Part shown: one piece after another, positions 35,350 through 48,229 of the stretch
Layout: each line of letters opens with the position of its first letter
How positions within the stretch are numbered: position 1 is the stretch's first letter
Origin: Pseudisothecium myosuroides
Lineage: Eukaryota; Streptophyta; Bryopsida; Hypnales; Lembophyllaceae
NCBI GenBank assembly: GCA_951799445.1
Contig: OX637291.1
Coordinates: 7,814,501-7,878,500 of the forward strand
Reading direction: 5' to 3'
Length of the DNA: 64,000 nt
Notes under the pieces: generated by a model
Database searches by the model: none
What the model was told of the DNA's origin: nothing
What the model saw: only the letters and a program-made list of their open reading frames with translations
Position numbers and translations under genes: made by a program

Positions 35350-38300
35350 GTGGCTACCTCTGCCACCGAATCCGCTAGTGTGTTTCTTAGCAATGCTTCA
35401 AAAGCTTCTTTTTCTTAGCAACTATTGCTTGACCACTAGTGTAGTTGCTCTGTAATCTTTGTGGTGTTTGCTTTAGGGGAAACTCTTTTCAGTACAGTTT
35501 CATTCTGAATAATGAGTTTTGTACTTTTGGCAAGACTAAGTGGAGAGTGGACGCCCAAAGTATTTCGCTCCTATTCACAGCGTGCTTGACTTGAACCAGG
35601 GGTTGCGTGTGTTTGGATCCTTAATGGACTGCAGTTAGAACATGTGACCTTAGGTAGAGTAGAACTCAACGAGATAGACCGGTTATAACCACAGCTGTTA
35701 CATTGTATCGAGACCAGAATTGCTTGCAATAGTCAGCATATGTGGTTGGATTCAGTACATTGAGTGCGAGTAGGATTTGAGTGTATGGATGTTTCCTTAC
35801 ATACAGTGGCTCACAAATCTGAGTCAGTGTTTGGGGACATTTGTATTCAAAAAATCATAGCATAAGAATGAGTGAAGACATTGTAAAAGTACGAACACAA
35901 ATGTCGTAGTGTGTAACGTATTGAAAATTTTGAAGCAACATGCAATCATAGTTTAGAATGTATTGAATCTCAACCCTCATTTGCAACCCTTTAGACTTGG
36001 TTTTGAACTTTTCCTAAAAGTGATACAACAAATTACTTTTTATTGCACTAATTTAGTCACATACCTTGGCATGTCTTTATACATTGTATAAGATCCACCT
36101 TCACTAAAATTGGAATCTTTGACCCTTTTATATTTGAATGTTATTTAAAATTTGAAAAATGCATTTTATACATGTATAATTAGAATTTGAAGACTTAGGG
36201 TTAATTTAATGGTAAAACATCTTGTGGGCAATCTTATTACCTTATAGGATGTTGGAAAAGTCGTTCCTAGATTGAAATTGCAAGATTTATGAAATGAATG
36301 TCATCTTGAGAAATCGCAACTAATTAGATAATATATATTCATGCTTCTACTTTTCACCATTGACACTCACCCATAATGCTATTGTTTTAAAATTTCAATT
36401 CTTTTGCATAATTTGGATTATATCTAATGATCCTCAATTTTCTATGAGTTATGACTGGATGACAGATTGACAATCATAGTCATGGTCTCAGCTTGTCATA
36501 TGTGGGATTTGATCGAAGGTGGATAGATTGACAATCATAGTCATGGTCTCATCTTGTTATCTATGGGACTTGATCGAAGGTGGATAGATTGACAATCATA
36601 GTCATGGTCTCAGCTTGTCATATGTGGGATTTGATCGAAGGTGGCTTGTCATGAATTCGTGGACTCAATTTTTTATGAGTTATTTGTATGAGTAATTGGA
36701 TGACAGATTGACAATCATAGTCATGGTCTTAGCTTGTCACATGTGGGACTTGATCAAAGGTGGTTTGTCATGAATTTGTGGACTTTAGCTAATGATCCTC
36801 AATTAGATCTCATGATCCTTAATTATACTTACATTCAAAAATGTTGCCAACAATATAATAGCTTAATATTTTATTTTATACAATTGTTTAAAATTCCAAT
36901 GATGATTTTTAGGTCAAAACAATTTTAGCCAATTTTTAGAGTGACCTTTGGGATTTCTATATTGACATGTAGGATCCACTTTGTGACCATAAGGGCCTTT
37001 GAAGTTTGAAGCCATGATTAAAAAAGTATAGAGCATTGTGGTGCAAATTTTCTTACTGTGTCATTCTAAATTAGATAATCATTACTCTCTGGATTCTAAA
37101 CCCAAAGTTCAATTGCTATTAAATTCCAATGAGGATTTCTAGATTGGTTTAGCAAATTTTTGAAGTGACCTTTGGTTTTTTTGTATTGACAAGTGTAAAG
37201 GTCATTTTGGGACTATTGGGTTTGTTTAAGTCACAACTAAAAAAATAGTGGAATGAAGCCAAGATGAAAACAACGGAATTTTGAAGTGACAACAAAAATA
37301 TTGGAATTTTAGAAGTTGCAAGACTAAAATTGAAGCCCATAGGAAAATTGTCTTTTCAATTGGGGGAGTTGAACAATTCTTTGAGGGAACCAATGGAAAC
37401 CTTTGAGGTCCAATTAATTTCCAAAACAAAGGCGGGAAGAATTTGGAATTTAAAAAGAAAAAATATGAACGTTAAAAATATCCACTTGCAACCATGGGGG
37501 CAGATCTATAGAAAATTCAATGTCTTTTCAATTGGAGTTGAAAACTTTCTATGCAGGAACCAATGGGAACTAATGTTCAATTAATTTTCAAAACAAAAGC
37601 TATGAAAATTTGACTGGCATTTGGATTAAAAAATATATAAGAGTTAAAAGGATTTACTTTGGAACTGTAGGGTTTGAATATTTGGAGTTTTCACATTGAC
37701 AAATATAGTATTCAGCAGCGACTGTTAGTCAACATATACCACCAAACTCCATCATAATGAGTTCACAATTGCCAAAGACTTCCAACCCTCAAAAGACAAG
37801 CCTATAATAATTTTTTCAAACTTTGTTTTGCAAGTACCTATGAATTTAATCTTTTGTTCTTATTTTTTGAAGATGTAATTAGATGTCTTCTATTACCGTA
37901 CACTCAAGTCAAATTTGGCACATTGGTGCCGAAATAATTTAATTTTAAAATTCAAGACAGTTCGGGAGCTCAATTTGAACTTCTTGACTTTTGGCTTTTT
38001 GCTCTTCCTAATTTTGGATTGATTTTTCTATTCATGCATAAAAGTGTTCATTTTTCTAAATTTTCTCAAGAATGATTCTTAGATATTCAGAATTAGTAAC
38101 AATTAAATTTTTTCAGATTTTCTAAAATGGATGTACAATTTTTAAAATTTTAGACATGTTCCAAATTTTTCCTAATTATTTATAAAATTGACCTACACAT
38201 AGGGTAGTTGTAAAAATTTCATAATTAGGAGAATTTTTTTGAAATTACCATGAATTTGTGAACAAAAAGTAAAATAATTCAATACAAATGCAATATAAAT

Positions 38301-40295
38301 TCAAAATCTGAAAATCTCTCTATATATATTTATAATATAGTGTAGATCATCATGTTATATTTTTTTTATCATATCATTCTAAAATTAGAAAAGCAACACT
38401 CCATGGTTGCAAATTCATATTTCCAAATTATTTGTCAATAGTTTAGAATATTTTCTATCTTTTAAATAGAATTACAAATGTATATAGCTTGAAAGTACTA
38501 TATTAATAAAAAAAACTAATTCCAATGGAAATCTAATGCTTTTGGATCTCCAATATTTGTGTGAAAATTTCCATTACCAAAGTCTCCAAACCCATTGATG
38601 GTAGGGCCAAGTAATATGTTTACCAAATCTATTCTATAAGAGCATAAAATAATGAATTTTATTATTTGAGATATTTTTTAATAATTTTTTTACTATTCTC
38701 TCATTCCACCATTTTTTTAGTTTGTTGCTTTTATGGCAAGTTTATAGAGTTAAAAAAAATTCAAGACACCATTCATTATCTACTACAATGGACCAATGAA
38801 GAAATCTTTCAAAGCCTTTCAACAATCACTAGTCAAATACATGCGTAGTTATAAGAAAGCAATTTCAAATAGACTTTAATAGCCTTGCATAAAAGGGGTG
38901 ATAGATTCTAGCCAATAGGCTAGTACACTCCAACTTTTGCAAATCGATTTATCATTGCATCTTTACTTTTTACAAAAATGGTGTTACAATTGCCCTTTAA
39001 AGTGAAACATTACCTACATATATCTGCGTGCACGCGCACCCCTGTTGTATTTAGTATCAAAATGTCTTAGGGCAACTCCAGTGCAAATCCGACATCCACG
39101 CACTTAGATCAAAACAAATTTGGACAAGGTCCGGACTATCTCTTAGCTGCACCCCATGATTAGACCCTAACACCCTAATGTTGACTAACTTTTGGACCAT
39201 GTAGTTAGAAATGCAGAAGAGACTTGTTCATCTACTTAATTAGTTGAAGCACCATGAGTAGTGGTGGACAAAGCTAAAGGCACTAGAAAACACAATTGAA
39301 TCCGGTGCAAGGGAATATATACAAAGACCATGAGCATTTAGGTAAGGATAACGGTGCCTTTGGATCACCAATCAATTCCAAATTCTAGATCCACTATTCC
39401 ACTCTTCCATATAATGACTCCATTAGAATTGTTTTTAAGTGTTGGCATCAAAGTTTAGGAGTTTTGCCTCATAAAAAAATTAAAAATATTATTTTCTATC
39501 CATTAAAGATTGCAAGGGATAAAAATGTCCAATGATTCAATAAGTGACTTTCAAGGAAACTATAGAAACAATGGTAATTTTTATCTGACTACTTGGTAAT
39601 AGGGCCACACCTTTCTAAGGTTAATCATGATTTAAAGTGACATTTCCATGATTTGTCTTTCTTAAGCATGATCTAGGTGATTCTATGTAATTTTTATCTT
39701 TTTGTCTTTTAATTTGCTTCTAATGGGCTCTATTTTAGTTGTTCAAAGGCCGAATCTAAATATTCTTATATCTATTTTATGTTATTTTTTATATACTTAC
39801 AATTATAATATTTTCAATTCTAATTCTACACCAATTAGAAGATAATTATTAATTCTAATATTGACAACTTTTAGGTTGGAAATGGTTTAGTCAATTTTTA
39901 TAGCAATGACCTTTGAGGTTTCTGTATTCAAGAATATAGGATCCACTTTGTGATTATGGGATCTCTTTGAAGCTACAACAAAACTGATGGAATGAAACTA
40001 CAACTAAAATTTAGGAATTTAAAATCTGTACAACTAAAATTGAAGCTTAAAGAGAGTTTGGATATGAACTGGATTAGTTGATATTGTTAGGGATAAATAA
40101 AGAGCAACTAATGAGAGGGTTAAAAAGTTTCTTAAGGCAACAAATGGGAATTACCAATATGATGGATCAATGCTTTAGAGAATTTCCTATTTTAAATACA
40201 ATTACAAATGAATAGCTGAAGGGTATCCTTGAAAAACGATTTTCAATTTAAACTTGAATTTGATGCTTTGATATTGGTGTTAAAATAACTATCTC
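35350..40295. other. Gene-free AT-rich interval with repeats
   Basis: No protein-like frame or RNA gene recognised. Short blocks recur, such as GTGACCTTTG.G.TTTCT.TATTGACA followed by GGATCCACTTTGTGA at about 36940, 37170 and 39905. An approximately 172-bp duplication is seen at 37350-37690 (TCTTTTCAATTGG.GTTGAA and GGAACCAATGG.AAC repeat). The 61-bp tandem repeat at 36461 is listed separately. Confidence 0.5.
36461..36763. repeat. 61-bp tandem repeat, three units plus a detached fourth
   Basis: Units begin at 36461, 36522 and 36583, each reading GA.AGATTGACAATCATAG, TCATGGTCTCAGCTTGTCAT and TTGATCGAAGGTGG. After a 60-bp spacer resembling the sequence before unit 1, a fourth unit begins near 36703, so a larger duplication has been superimposed on the tandem array. 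Confidence 0.92.
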
Positions 40296-40374
40296 CACTA
40301 ATAGAAAACAGACTATAAATGACTGGTCCACAATCACTTTGCAGTCATTTCGTAGTCATTGTTTTCTACTAGTA
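40296..40374. mobile_element. Very short CACTA-like MITE
   Basis: 79 bp. Left end CACTAATAGAAAACAGACTA; right end reverse-complemented TACTAGTAGAAAACAATGAC. Both resemble the CACTA(G/C)(T/A)AGAAAA terminus of plant CACTA elements. The 3-bp sequence CTC flanks both sides (40293-40295 and 40375-40377). AATGACTG-like words are repeated inside in both orientations. Confidence 0.7.
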
Positions 40375-41156
40375 CTCTCTGGTCTTTGGAGTCCAAAACA
40401 AAAGTTAAAACTTTCAATGAGGCATCATTGATAGTGCAAAACATAGTGGAGCCTTAGTATATATGTTTAGAAAAAATTGCTTACCGTGATTCATTAATGA
40501 TGCCCTTAGGAAAGAAAGGTATAGCCAATAAACAAGCCAAAAAAATATTGTCATGCAACAAGTGACAAGAAATAGTATAAGTATTTTTTGCAAATGCTTT
40601 GAAAGTTATTCTTAACTAGAATTGCTAAATTCATTTCTAACACCTTTCTTAACCCTTGATTACAAATGTTTGACATTTATTGGGCGGATTCCGAAAAGTT
40701 TCAAGAACTTATGGTAAGAGCTTCATTGCTTCACATAATGGATGAAGTACATTTAAGTATATTGCAAATTTTTTTTTTGTTGATTCTTCACTAATGTCGG
40801 TATGTGATTACACTAATTTGTTCTGTTAGTGTTTGATTAGTGTAAGTGGCTCTAGTTTGCTACAATCACACTACTTGTAAAAATAATATTTAAAATAGTA
40901 TAAATTAAAATTAATGTATATTTTATTTGTCTTGTGCAATTTTTTCTAACTATTATTTCAAAGTTGTAGAGTTTGAGAGGTTGAATAGTATACACAAAAC
41001 AATGTTTTTTGCAATGGCTATAGCTTTAGTTATCTTATTTCACAAAATATTTTTAACATTATGAACCTAGAATAGCTCATAAAGTGACAATAGGACTTTG
41101 CATATGTCAATTTATAGTCCACCTTTGACATAAAGGTCATTGCAAGATTTAATTCA

Positions 41157-41207
41157 TTTTAATTCACTCAAACTTTTAATTCACTCAAACTTTTAATTCA
41201 CTCAAAC
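41157..41207. repeat. 17-bp tandem repeat, three perfect copies
   Basis: TTTTAATTCACTCAAAC three times in a row. No associated element. Confidence 0.95.
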
Positions 41208-41926
41208 TAGAGCATTAATACAAATTGAAATTAATGTGAAGGAAAACCGCAATATTCAAACATTTACAGGAATTGAAATAAGTGAATAATTGACTACCCT
41301 TTTTTCACTTCCTAAAAAATATTTGCTAGAATGAATATTTTTAGTTATTTATTTGTTGGCAATTATTTTCAAGGATCATTAGAAAAGAAACGTGGCCTCT
41401 ACAGGGCTACCAAGTTGAACCAATAGTCCAATTAAAAAATAATAAAATAATGTTTTATTTGAAAAAAAATAATTTAATTTTTTACTTGGACTCTTGGAGG
41501 AATGGGGGTGTTAGTCTACAATCTAGAAGCCTCCTTGAGGCCCCAATTTTATCTAAAGCTAAACTAAAATTAATACCAAAGGAAAAATATTAGTGATACT
41601 TTGGAGAAATTAGTGAAATTTTAGATGAAATCACCAAATTCACCACAAGAAAATACATAAATTTTATTAAAAAATTGGATGAGATCACCTAAAACATCAT
41701 AAGGACATTTCCAAAGCTAAATGAGCTAATGCACGGAACAAGATCGCCAAACAAGGATTTGTTGTGGTTTGGTGTGCCGCCATTTCGATTGAAGAGTCAC
41801 GGTCCTACATGAAGACTCGCTAAGTGGTCAAAAGGTGCACCATATTTATTATTTTATTATTTAAAAAAGAATCTCTTTAACTTTTGAAGAGAAGCTTTCA
41901 AAAAGTGGGATTCAAAAGATTATTAA

Positions 41927-42836
41927 CCCCTAAAGTTCCTTGACTATGTTCTCACCAAAAATGCTCAAAAACTGTCATTTCTAGTACAAGTACCAAATTT
42001 TTGAAAAATATCATTTTTGCGCACATGTAACCATAGGATCTTGTAGTATTCTGGTTTGAGAATATGCGGAAAAAATTTCAGAAATTTCTATCGTACAGAT
42101 TGGAATATATTAGCATTTGAAGTGGCAAAAGTCCTTTTTTTGGCCCTGCTGCACTTCACAAGGTCAGATTATTATGAAAAATTTCCAAAATGGTTGTGCT
42201 TCTTTGTATTCATTTCTCAAGGCAAGTTGGCTACATGCTTGAAAATTTTCAGATTATTTGAAATTGTACAACATATAGGAAAAAAATAGTAAGTAGAAAG
42301 AAGTAGAGAATGGTTCAAAACACTAAATTGTTAAGAAGTTAATTATGGAATTGAAAAATGCCAATCCCAATGGTTGCAATGTTGTAATATACAATCTACA
42401 CCCTACAATTTTTATTTTTTTGAAAAATATTGAAAATTGAGTGAAATAAATGACTTCAAAGTTTATTTTAGAGTAGACAATCCATAACTGCCCGCAAACT
42501 AAAAATCCTCATAACGTTTGACTCATTGATCAGAATGGAATGATTCAAAGCTTTCCACGTCTATATAAATCTAATAAACCAATTTCGAATTTTTACTTTT
42601 GAAAAAAGTGATTTTTTCTGATCTGCCCGAATTGCCCGAGTTGACCAACAAACAACATATTTGGCCATAACTTTTGACTCGTATTTTCAAATGTCATGAA
42701 ATTTGGTGCATATGAAAGATATTCCTTGTCCCCACCTTCTACAAAAATTTCAGCCCGAAATATGAAAATCTCTAGTCACACGTACCTGCCCAAAATATCT
42801 ATGTTGCCAAAAAAAGGCATGTTGGTCCTTTCGGGG
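41927..42836. mobile_element. TTAA family, copy F (full length)
   Basis: 910 bp between TTAA at 41923-41926 and 42837-42840. Left end CCCCTAAAGTTCCTTGAC; right end, reverse-complemented, CCCCGAAAGGACCAAC. It shares the internal CATGTAACCATAGGATCTT and CCAATCCCAATGGTTGCAAT blocks with copy B, but is one of the more diverged members. A subterminal hairpin TGCC-AAAAAAA-GGCA occupies the place of the TTGTCCC hairpin. Non-coding. Confidence 0.82.
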
Positions 42837-42840
42837 TTAA

Positions 42841-44120
42841 ATAACTTGGCAAGTCAAGTTCAAGACTCTCCATTTGCTGTACCCTCTTCATTTTTTGAAG
42901 TGGCCAGGTATATTTTTGCACTTGGCAAATTTGCAGTGGGGCAATTTCTAAGCCATGGCCTGCCCATTGCCTGTGTCGAGTGCCTTTGACGCCTTGCTGT
43001 GGGGTTGCTCTAAAAAATACATACCATCCATCCAACTATGATCAAATATTATAAATTTTTTATGAAATTTAATAGGTATATTAATGGTATATGGGTGTAT
43101 ACATTGAATGATTAATTAATCGGCCCACATTGGACAAGGGCTAGAACTCTGTGATGATCTTTTCCATCACGGGGATAATTTGGAAGTAAATACAAAATTT
43201 TGCCCTCCTATTTTGGAGTGTTTACTTTTCATAAATTGTCACCTCTCCTACCTAATTCAGGGTCTCTATTCCCAAATATAAATTAAAAATTCCCAAATTG
43301 ATCAGTGATCACCTGGCTAATGATTGATAAACAGTAAATTCCCATGTTTCCCCAACGGGTGAGTGAAAAGACACAAGACCAGATGAGTCCAATGAGCACC
43401 CCAATCAGTCTGCATATCCACCCAGACTGAAAAATATCAGCCCAGGTGGTACCCAATTCGAAGAACCAATCTGGGATGACTTGTCTCACAAGCGCCTTTG
43501 ACTTATAAAGCCTGAATCAGTGCAACAATGCAACTTAACCGTTACTTTCAGAGTTTCCGTTTCACAACGAAAAGAAAAATCGGTAGCCAATGCTCCATTC
43601 CATAAGTAGCCGAATAGCCGATCCCTGAAAGAGGTCAAGAAAATCAGGACCAAGTTGAATTACTGTATACCAACCCCCCTCAGGCAACCCCCCTGAAAAT
43701 CAGTATTTTAACAACGCACATCACCAACAACAACTACCAGGAAGCTTCCAACGCGGCGCAAACCACGTCTGTACGAAGACTTCTGAAGTCTGCACTCTGA
43801 ACAACCCTTGGGCCAGCAAAGGACTTGTGTCGATGGTGCCACGAAGCACCCGTCATCATTTTATAAAAAAAGCTTTAAAAACAACAGTGCCACCTCATTG
43901 AAAGCAAAACGTTCTACTGTTGAATAGTCTAGAAAAAGGGGGAGCCCTAATAATAACATGAAGCCGGGACCGTTGAACTTGAACCAGCGCACACCCGGCC
44001 AGCAGCGCGTTGACGTACTTTCATTGGATCCTACCGTCACGCGTCAATTGCGACGCCATGTTCGTCTTCGTCTCTTCGAGAGCCTTCACGCGGAATAGCA
44101 TCGACACCGTGCCCTTCACT
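42841..44120. other. Gene-free interval and upstream region of the small secreted-peptide gene
   Basis: No gene recognised. 42850-43020 is less AT-rich and has short inverted words (TGGCAAGTCAAGT, GGGGCAATTTCTAAGCC), perhaps an old MITE. From about 43540 composition becomes promoter-like, and 43960-44120 contains GC-richer sequence (CCGGCCAGCAGCGCGTTGAC) leading to the TATA box. Confidence 0.4.
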
Positions 44121-44121
44121 G

Positions 44122-44129
44122 CTATATAT
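44122..44129 (+). promoter_or_regulatory. TATA box of the secreted-peptide gene
   Basis: CTATATATCC at about 44122-44131 gives a transcription start near 44155 and a leader of roughly 175 bases. No other strong TATA sequence is closer to the ATG at 44331. Confidence 0.65.
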
Positions 44130-44330
44130 CCAAGACGCCATCCTGCATTTCTCCAGCAGTGAAGCGCACATCAAGTGGAGGGTCTAGACATTGAGATTTA
44201 GACTGCGTTGATCGAAGTGCGAGTACTGTGAAGTTACTGCAAGCTTTCAAGCTTTTAATTTTCTGTGATCGATCGACTGATATCCAGATTTCAGGTTTCA
44301 GATCGAAGCTTTTGCTAGTGTGCGATCGAG

Positions 44331-44585
44331 ATGGCGATGAAGCAATCTGTTGCGGTGTTGCTGGCGGTGATGGTGGTGATGTTCGCCGTGTCTGTGCAAG
44401 ATGTGAATGCTGCAAGGCCGATTGCGTCCCCTGCTCCCGCTCCTGAATACGCTGAAGGACCTGGTTATGCACCTGAGTATGCGCCTAGCTACGCTCCCAG
44501 CTGGGCTCCGTTGTACGCGCCTGAGAGCTATGGACCTAGTGCGGATACGCCGGCGTACGCACCTGTACCCGTGTCCGGAGGCTAG
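44331..44585 (+). CDS. Small secreted Tyr-Ala-Pro-rich peptide, AGP/HRGP-like
   Basis: 84 codons, no intron. Residues 1-27 form a signal peptide: MAMKQ, a hydrophobic core VAVLLAVMVVMFAVSV, and a cleavage site near VNA|ARP. The mature part of about 57 residues begins ARPIASPAPAPEY and continues with repeated YAP units (GYAP, EYAP, SYAP, SWAP, LYAP, then SYGP and AYAP). Ala-Pro and Ser-Pro dipeptides are the usual sites for proline hydroxylation and arabinogalactan addition, so a cell-wall or apoplast glycopeptide is likely. There is no hydrophobic C-terminal GPI signal (it ends VPVSGG), unlike classical AG peptides. An ATG three codons in (44337) would also work, but the first is better placed. 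Codon use is GC-rich compared with the flanks, and TATA box and AATAAA lie at sensible distances. I do not recognise the exact family. Confidence 0.85.
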   Translation: MAMKQSVAVLLAVMVVMFAVSVQDVNAARPIASPAPAPEYAEGPGYAPEYAPSYAPSWAPLYAPESYGPSADTPAYAPVPVSGG

Positions 44586-44727
44586 AAAGCTCGATCTTGG
44601 GAAGAGAGTTCAGAGCTTCAGTCGATTCTTGGCTTCATTGTAGGGAGTTTTGTAGAAAATGAATCTGTGAGGGGGATTTGTACACTTCATCATTTTTCGC
44701 CATTGTGCGTGTATAGCCACTATAGCT

Positions 44728-44733
44728 AATAAA
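44728..44733 (+). other. Polyadenylation signal of the secreted-peptide gene
   Basis: AATAAA 142 bases after the stop codon at 44585. Confidence 0.65.
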
Positions 44734-45984
44734 ACGGGAACCTTGTCCGCTTCGGAACGGAAGCCGACTTTCTACGCTACATTTTTGTGTCATGAATGCT
44801 TTTGCAGTTTAATTTGTTGAGTGCAGCCTGATTCAACTATGTTTATATATTGATCGTGGCGATTCGGAGGTTTCTACAATATTTGGTGAATGTTATAATT
44901 GTTTGTAGTTTAGTTTAGGGAAATAGCAATGCAAGTACATGAGGGTGAAATTAAGTTGCCTGTCTTCCGAATTGTAGAGCAGCTTGTTGAATTCGTAGTC
45001 TGAAATGCTACAGTACAGTACAATCCGTTGTAACTAAAATTCCACTCTGTTAACTGAATAAAAGTGGAGAACTGTGGACTTGAGAAGTTGTTGCACAAAA
45101 TGTTAGAACATTTAACGACTTTCAAAAGCATACGCGGGGTGAATGGGTTTCCACAGAATTTATGTAGTCGCAGTTGCTTCGAATCTAAATTCCAAGTGGA
45201 CAATTTTATGGCTAAGGGAAACTGTTGTTTATTGGCTCTGTCCCGACAGAGTCTATGGCGTCGACTCTGTGGTTTCTGAATCTCAGTTTCCAAATCCTGT
45301 TTACCACCGCATTGACGTTGCACAATTGTTGGAGTGCACAGAGCCTCACGGTCACTCATTGTTCTTGTTTATAAACGACGCAATGAATAGGTAATTCCAA
45401 CGTGGAGCTCCGTTGTGGAAGATTAATAAAATTTGCTAGGGCCTCCAAAGCGGCAAAGGACGCAGTAACCCCACAATTAGGGTCCAAGCCTAATTCCGAA
45501 TTGACCCAATTTATACACATGGGCCAACTCAAATTATGCCCGTAAGTTGTACTCCGTACAATAGAGTTGGGTCAAGGATAGTGGGGAACCAATTATTAGT
45601 AGGCCCAACTGCCTAATTTCTTGGCGCCAAAACATCACCATATACTAAGCAGGCATGTGATATAAAAGAAATTTTGGTGGACTTTCAATATATAAAGTCT
45701 TTAGGCCTCATTGGCCCAAGCACTCTTTTGATTGATTTTGGTATTTTTGAAATTTGGCCAAAAATTTTGGATTGGGCTCCAACATAACTTTAGACTTTAG
45801 TAGCCCTTAGCTTTTAGATTTTAGTAACTAAATTGGTAATCACAATTGTTGATCACTAAATGGTATTAGCAAAATTAATCTACTTCGAAAGCGGGCCTAA
45901 ATTCTTTGCTAACACCTTTCTTAACTTCTAAGGGAGTTGAAATTGTTGTGTAGATTATGAATGTTTTCAAGATCTTAGCATGAC
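44734..45984. other. Interval without an assigned gene
   Basis: Frames at 44910-45359 (minus, 149 codons) and 45143-45394 (plus) overlap each other and match nothing I know; the sequence may be 3' flank of the secreted-peptide gene. From 45480 on it becomes repeat-like and AT-rich. Confidence 0.4.
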
Positions 45985-46613
45985 GGTGATTGCAAAAAGC
46001 ACTTGCCCTTAACTTTTTTGTCCTCTGACCTTGGACGGTAGTTATAAGAATTAATTATTATTTTTTAGTTTCTTAAAATTAATTTATTATATTTAAACAA
46101 CTCCAAAATGGATGTCTATTTTTGCCAAATGTTTTGGAGGATTTTCGTACTATTTTGATCCAAAAATGAAAATTTGCAAGTCAATATTGGGATACAAGGA
46201 CTTCTACTAACGTTCCACAAGCCCAGGAAGAGATTTTTTAATAATAATTACGTGTCTATGTGCCACATGTGCTCGAAGTAATGAATACAATTTTTTTCCC
46301 AAAGATGCAAAATGGTTGAGAAGGAGTAATTTTAAGTAAAGAAAAATACAAAAAATTTATAGAATTTTTATACTATTTTCTAAAAATCAAACAGCAAAGT
46401 ATCCATTTTTTTGGTATTTTCCATTGCTCCATTTTGTGCATAACTTTTCGAGATAAGTTTTTCTATGCTTAAACTTTTACAAATATAATAATTTGAATGT
46501 TTTACAAATTATCCATATTTTATTTTATTTAAAAAAATTATTCCAAATATCATAGTACTCATTGAAATAAGTTGTTTTGAGACAAAAACGGCAAGTGTTT
46601 CTTGCAATGACCC
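45985..46613. mobile_element. MITE of the TTGCAAGAAACAC family, copy 1
   Basis: Left end GGTGATTGCAAAAAGCACTTG; right end reverse-complemented GGGTCATTGCAAGAAACACTTG. About 629 bp, non-coding. CATGA occurs just outside both ends and may be the duplicated target, although the other copies suggest TTA or TAA. Confidence 0.65.
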
Positions 46614-47512
46614 ATGAGAGAAACATGAAAGTGATGTAATGGATGTATATTCAAAATTATTGAAAATGTAATCTTTGTTTATTCCTAATGATGTGACTAA
46701 ATGCATTTGTCTTAGTTGTACTTGGGACATTAATTTAATAAGGCCGAAATACTTATAAAATATTAAAATTAGTTTAATTTTAAATATTATTATTTTATAC
46801 CAATTTTCTTTAAAAAAAATTGCAATGATACTATTTTCTAGGTGATGCTAATATCTATTTTCTAGTAGGACAAATCAATGTAGCTTAGCCTTGGAGTGCT
46901 TTATATTTTTTGTACCTCGTTTTGTACAAACTTAAGGTCTGAATCATATTGTGTTGGGATGGGAAGAAAATTAAAAAAAACTCACAAGAATGAAGATAAT
47001 ATATCTGGATGTTTTTCTATAGGCAATTGTAAGAAACACTTGTGGGTTTTGTTGCATTTTGATTGTCATACTATGTACTATGAACTTTTTGAAAACACAT
47101 TTTAAAAAATAAGAAGAAGATGAAAAATTAATAGAATACTAAAAAAAATTATGCCAAAATTTTTGGCCTAAAAAACAAATTTTCTAAAAGTTATGCACTA
47201 AATATAGATACTAAAACTATCAAGAAACTAGATATATTCACAAAAAAATATGCTCATTTTTCACAACCTAAAGAGAATTCTAATCAACTAATTGCATATT
47301 GAAGAAAAATGATTCTACAATTCCTATACTGATACAAAGATAACACACTTTGAAAACATGTGCAAAATGGATAAATTTTATTCTTAGAAACCCATTAGTC
47401 AATTTATGTAATCTTGGCACATGATCTCAAAAACTAATTTTTAGCTTCAACTTTTGTTTTTTGGACCAAATTAGTTCTAAAAACCCTAAATGATTAGGAT
47501 GACTTCCAATTA

Positions 47513-48229
47513 GGGGTGATTGCAAAAAACACCTGTACTATTTGTTGCATTTTGTAGTAGTATTCATGATTTTTTTGAAGCCCTTTTAAATTAGAAAAAT
47601 AATTTTAAATTTATTTTAAAAATAGGACTAATGTATACACCTTTAAGATGAAGGTAAACTACTAAAAGAAAAGCCTAGGAAAACTCTCTAACTAGAAAAG
47701 TGCCAAATTTGAAAAAAATAGATACTTCAATGTTTTAATTAGATAAAAATAGAAATAAAATTTAATAAATAAAATAAAAATTGGCCATTTGTAACAACTC
47801 TATAGAGATGGTCATTCATCAAAAGAATCAACAAAGTAATATTTTACATGTTTCAAAATGTAAACTGAATGAAGTTCATTTTGTAGACTTCTATTGACAC
47901 CATTTTTTTTTATAATTCCTTTTGGGAGTAGCTACAAGTCTACTAGAAGACCATATACACCAAATTTTACCTCCAAATTTGTTTTTTTGGATACGAAATA
48001 GTTCTAAAAACCTCCAAATTGACAAGTGTGACATAAAATTGGGGGCTATTTTTGGATAGTAAACATTTTTGTAAATTTCAAAAAAATAATGCATAGTGTA
48101 AAATAGTCATGAATACCTCACCTATAAATCTTAACTCATTTGGAGCTAGAGTTCAAAAGTTATGGCCAAAAAACAAAAAAACAAGCAAGGTGTGACTTAA
48201 AATAGGACATATGTTTCTTGCAATCACTT
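47513..48229. mobile_element. MITE of the TTGCAAGAAACAC family, copy 2
   Basis: Left end GGGGTGATTGCAAAAAACAC; right end reverse-complemented AAGTGATTGCAAGAAACATA. TTA flanks both sides (47510-47512 and 48230-48232). TTA duplication and G-rich ends would fit a Harbinger-type MITE. The interior has long imperfect complementarity (TAGTCATGAAT on the right, ATTCATGATTT on the left). Non-coding. Confidence 0.68.

Noticed and set aside
44910..45359. 149-codon minus-strand frame beside the secreted-peptide gene
   Set aside because: No homology, no signal of splicing or codon bias, and overlapping open frames on the plus strand.
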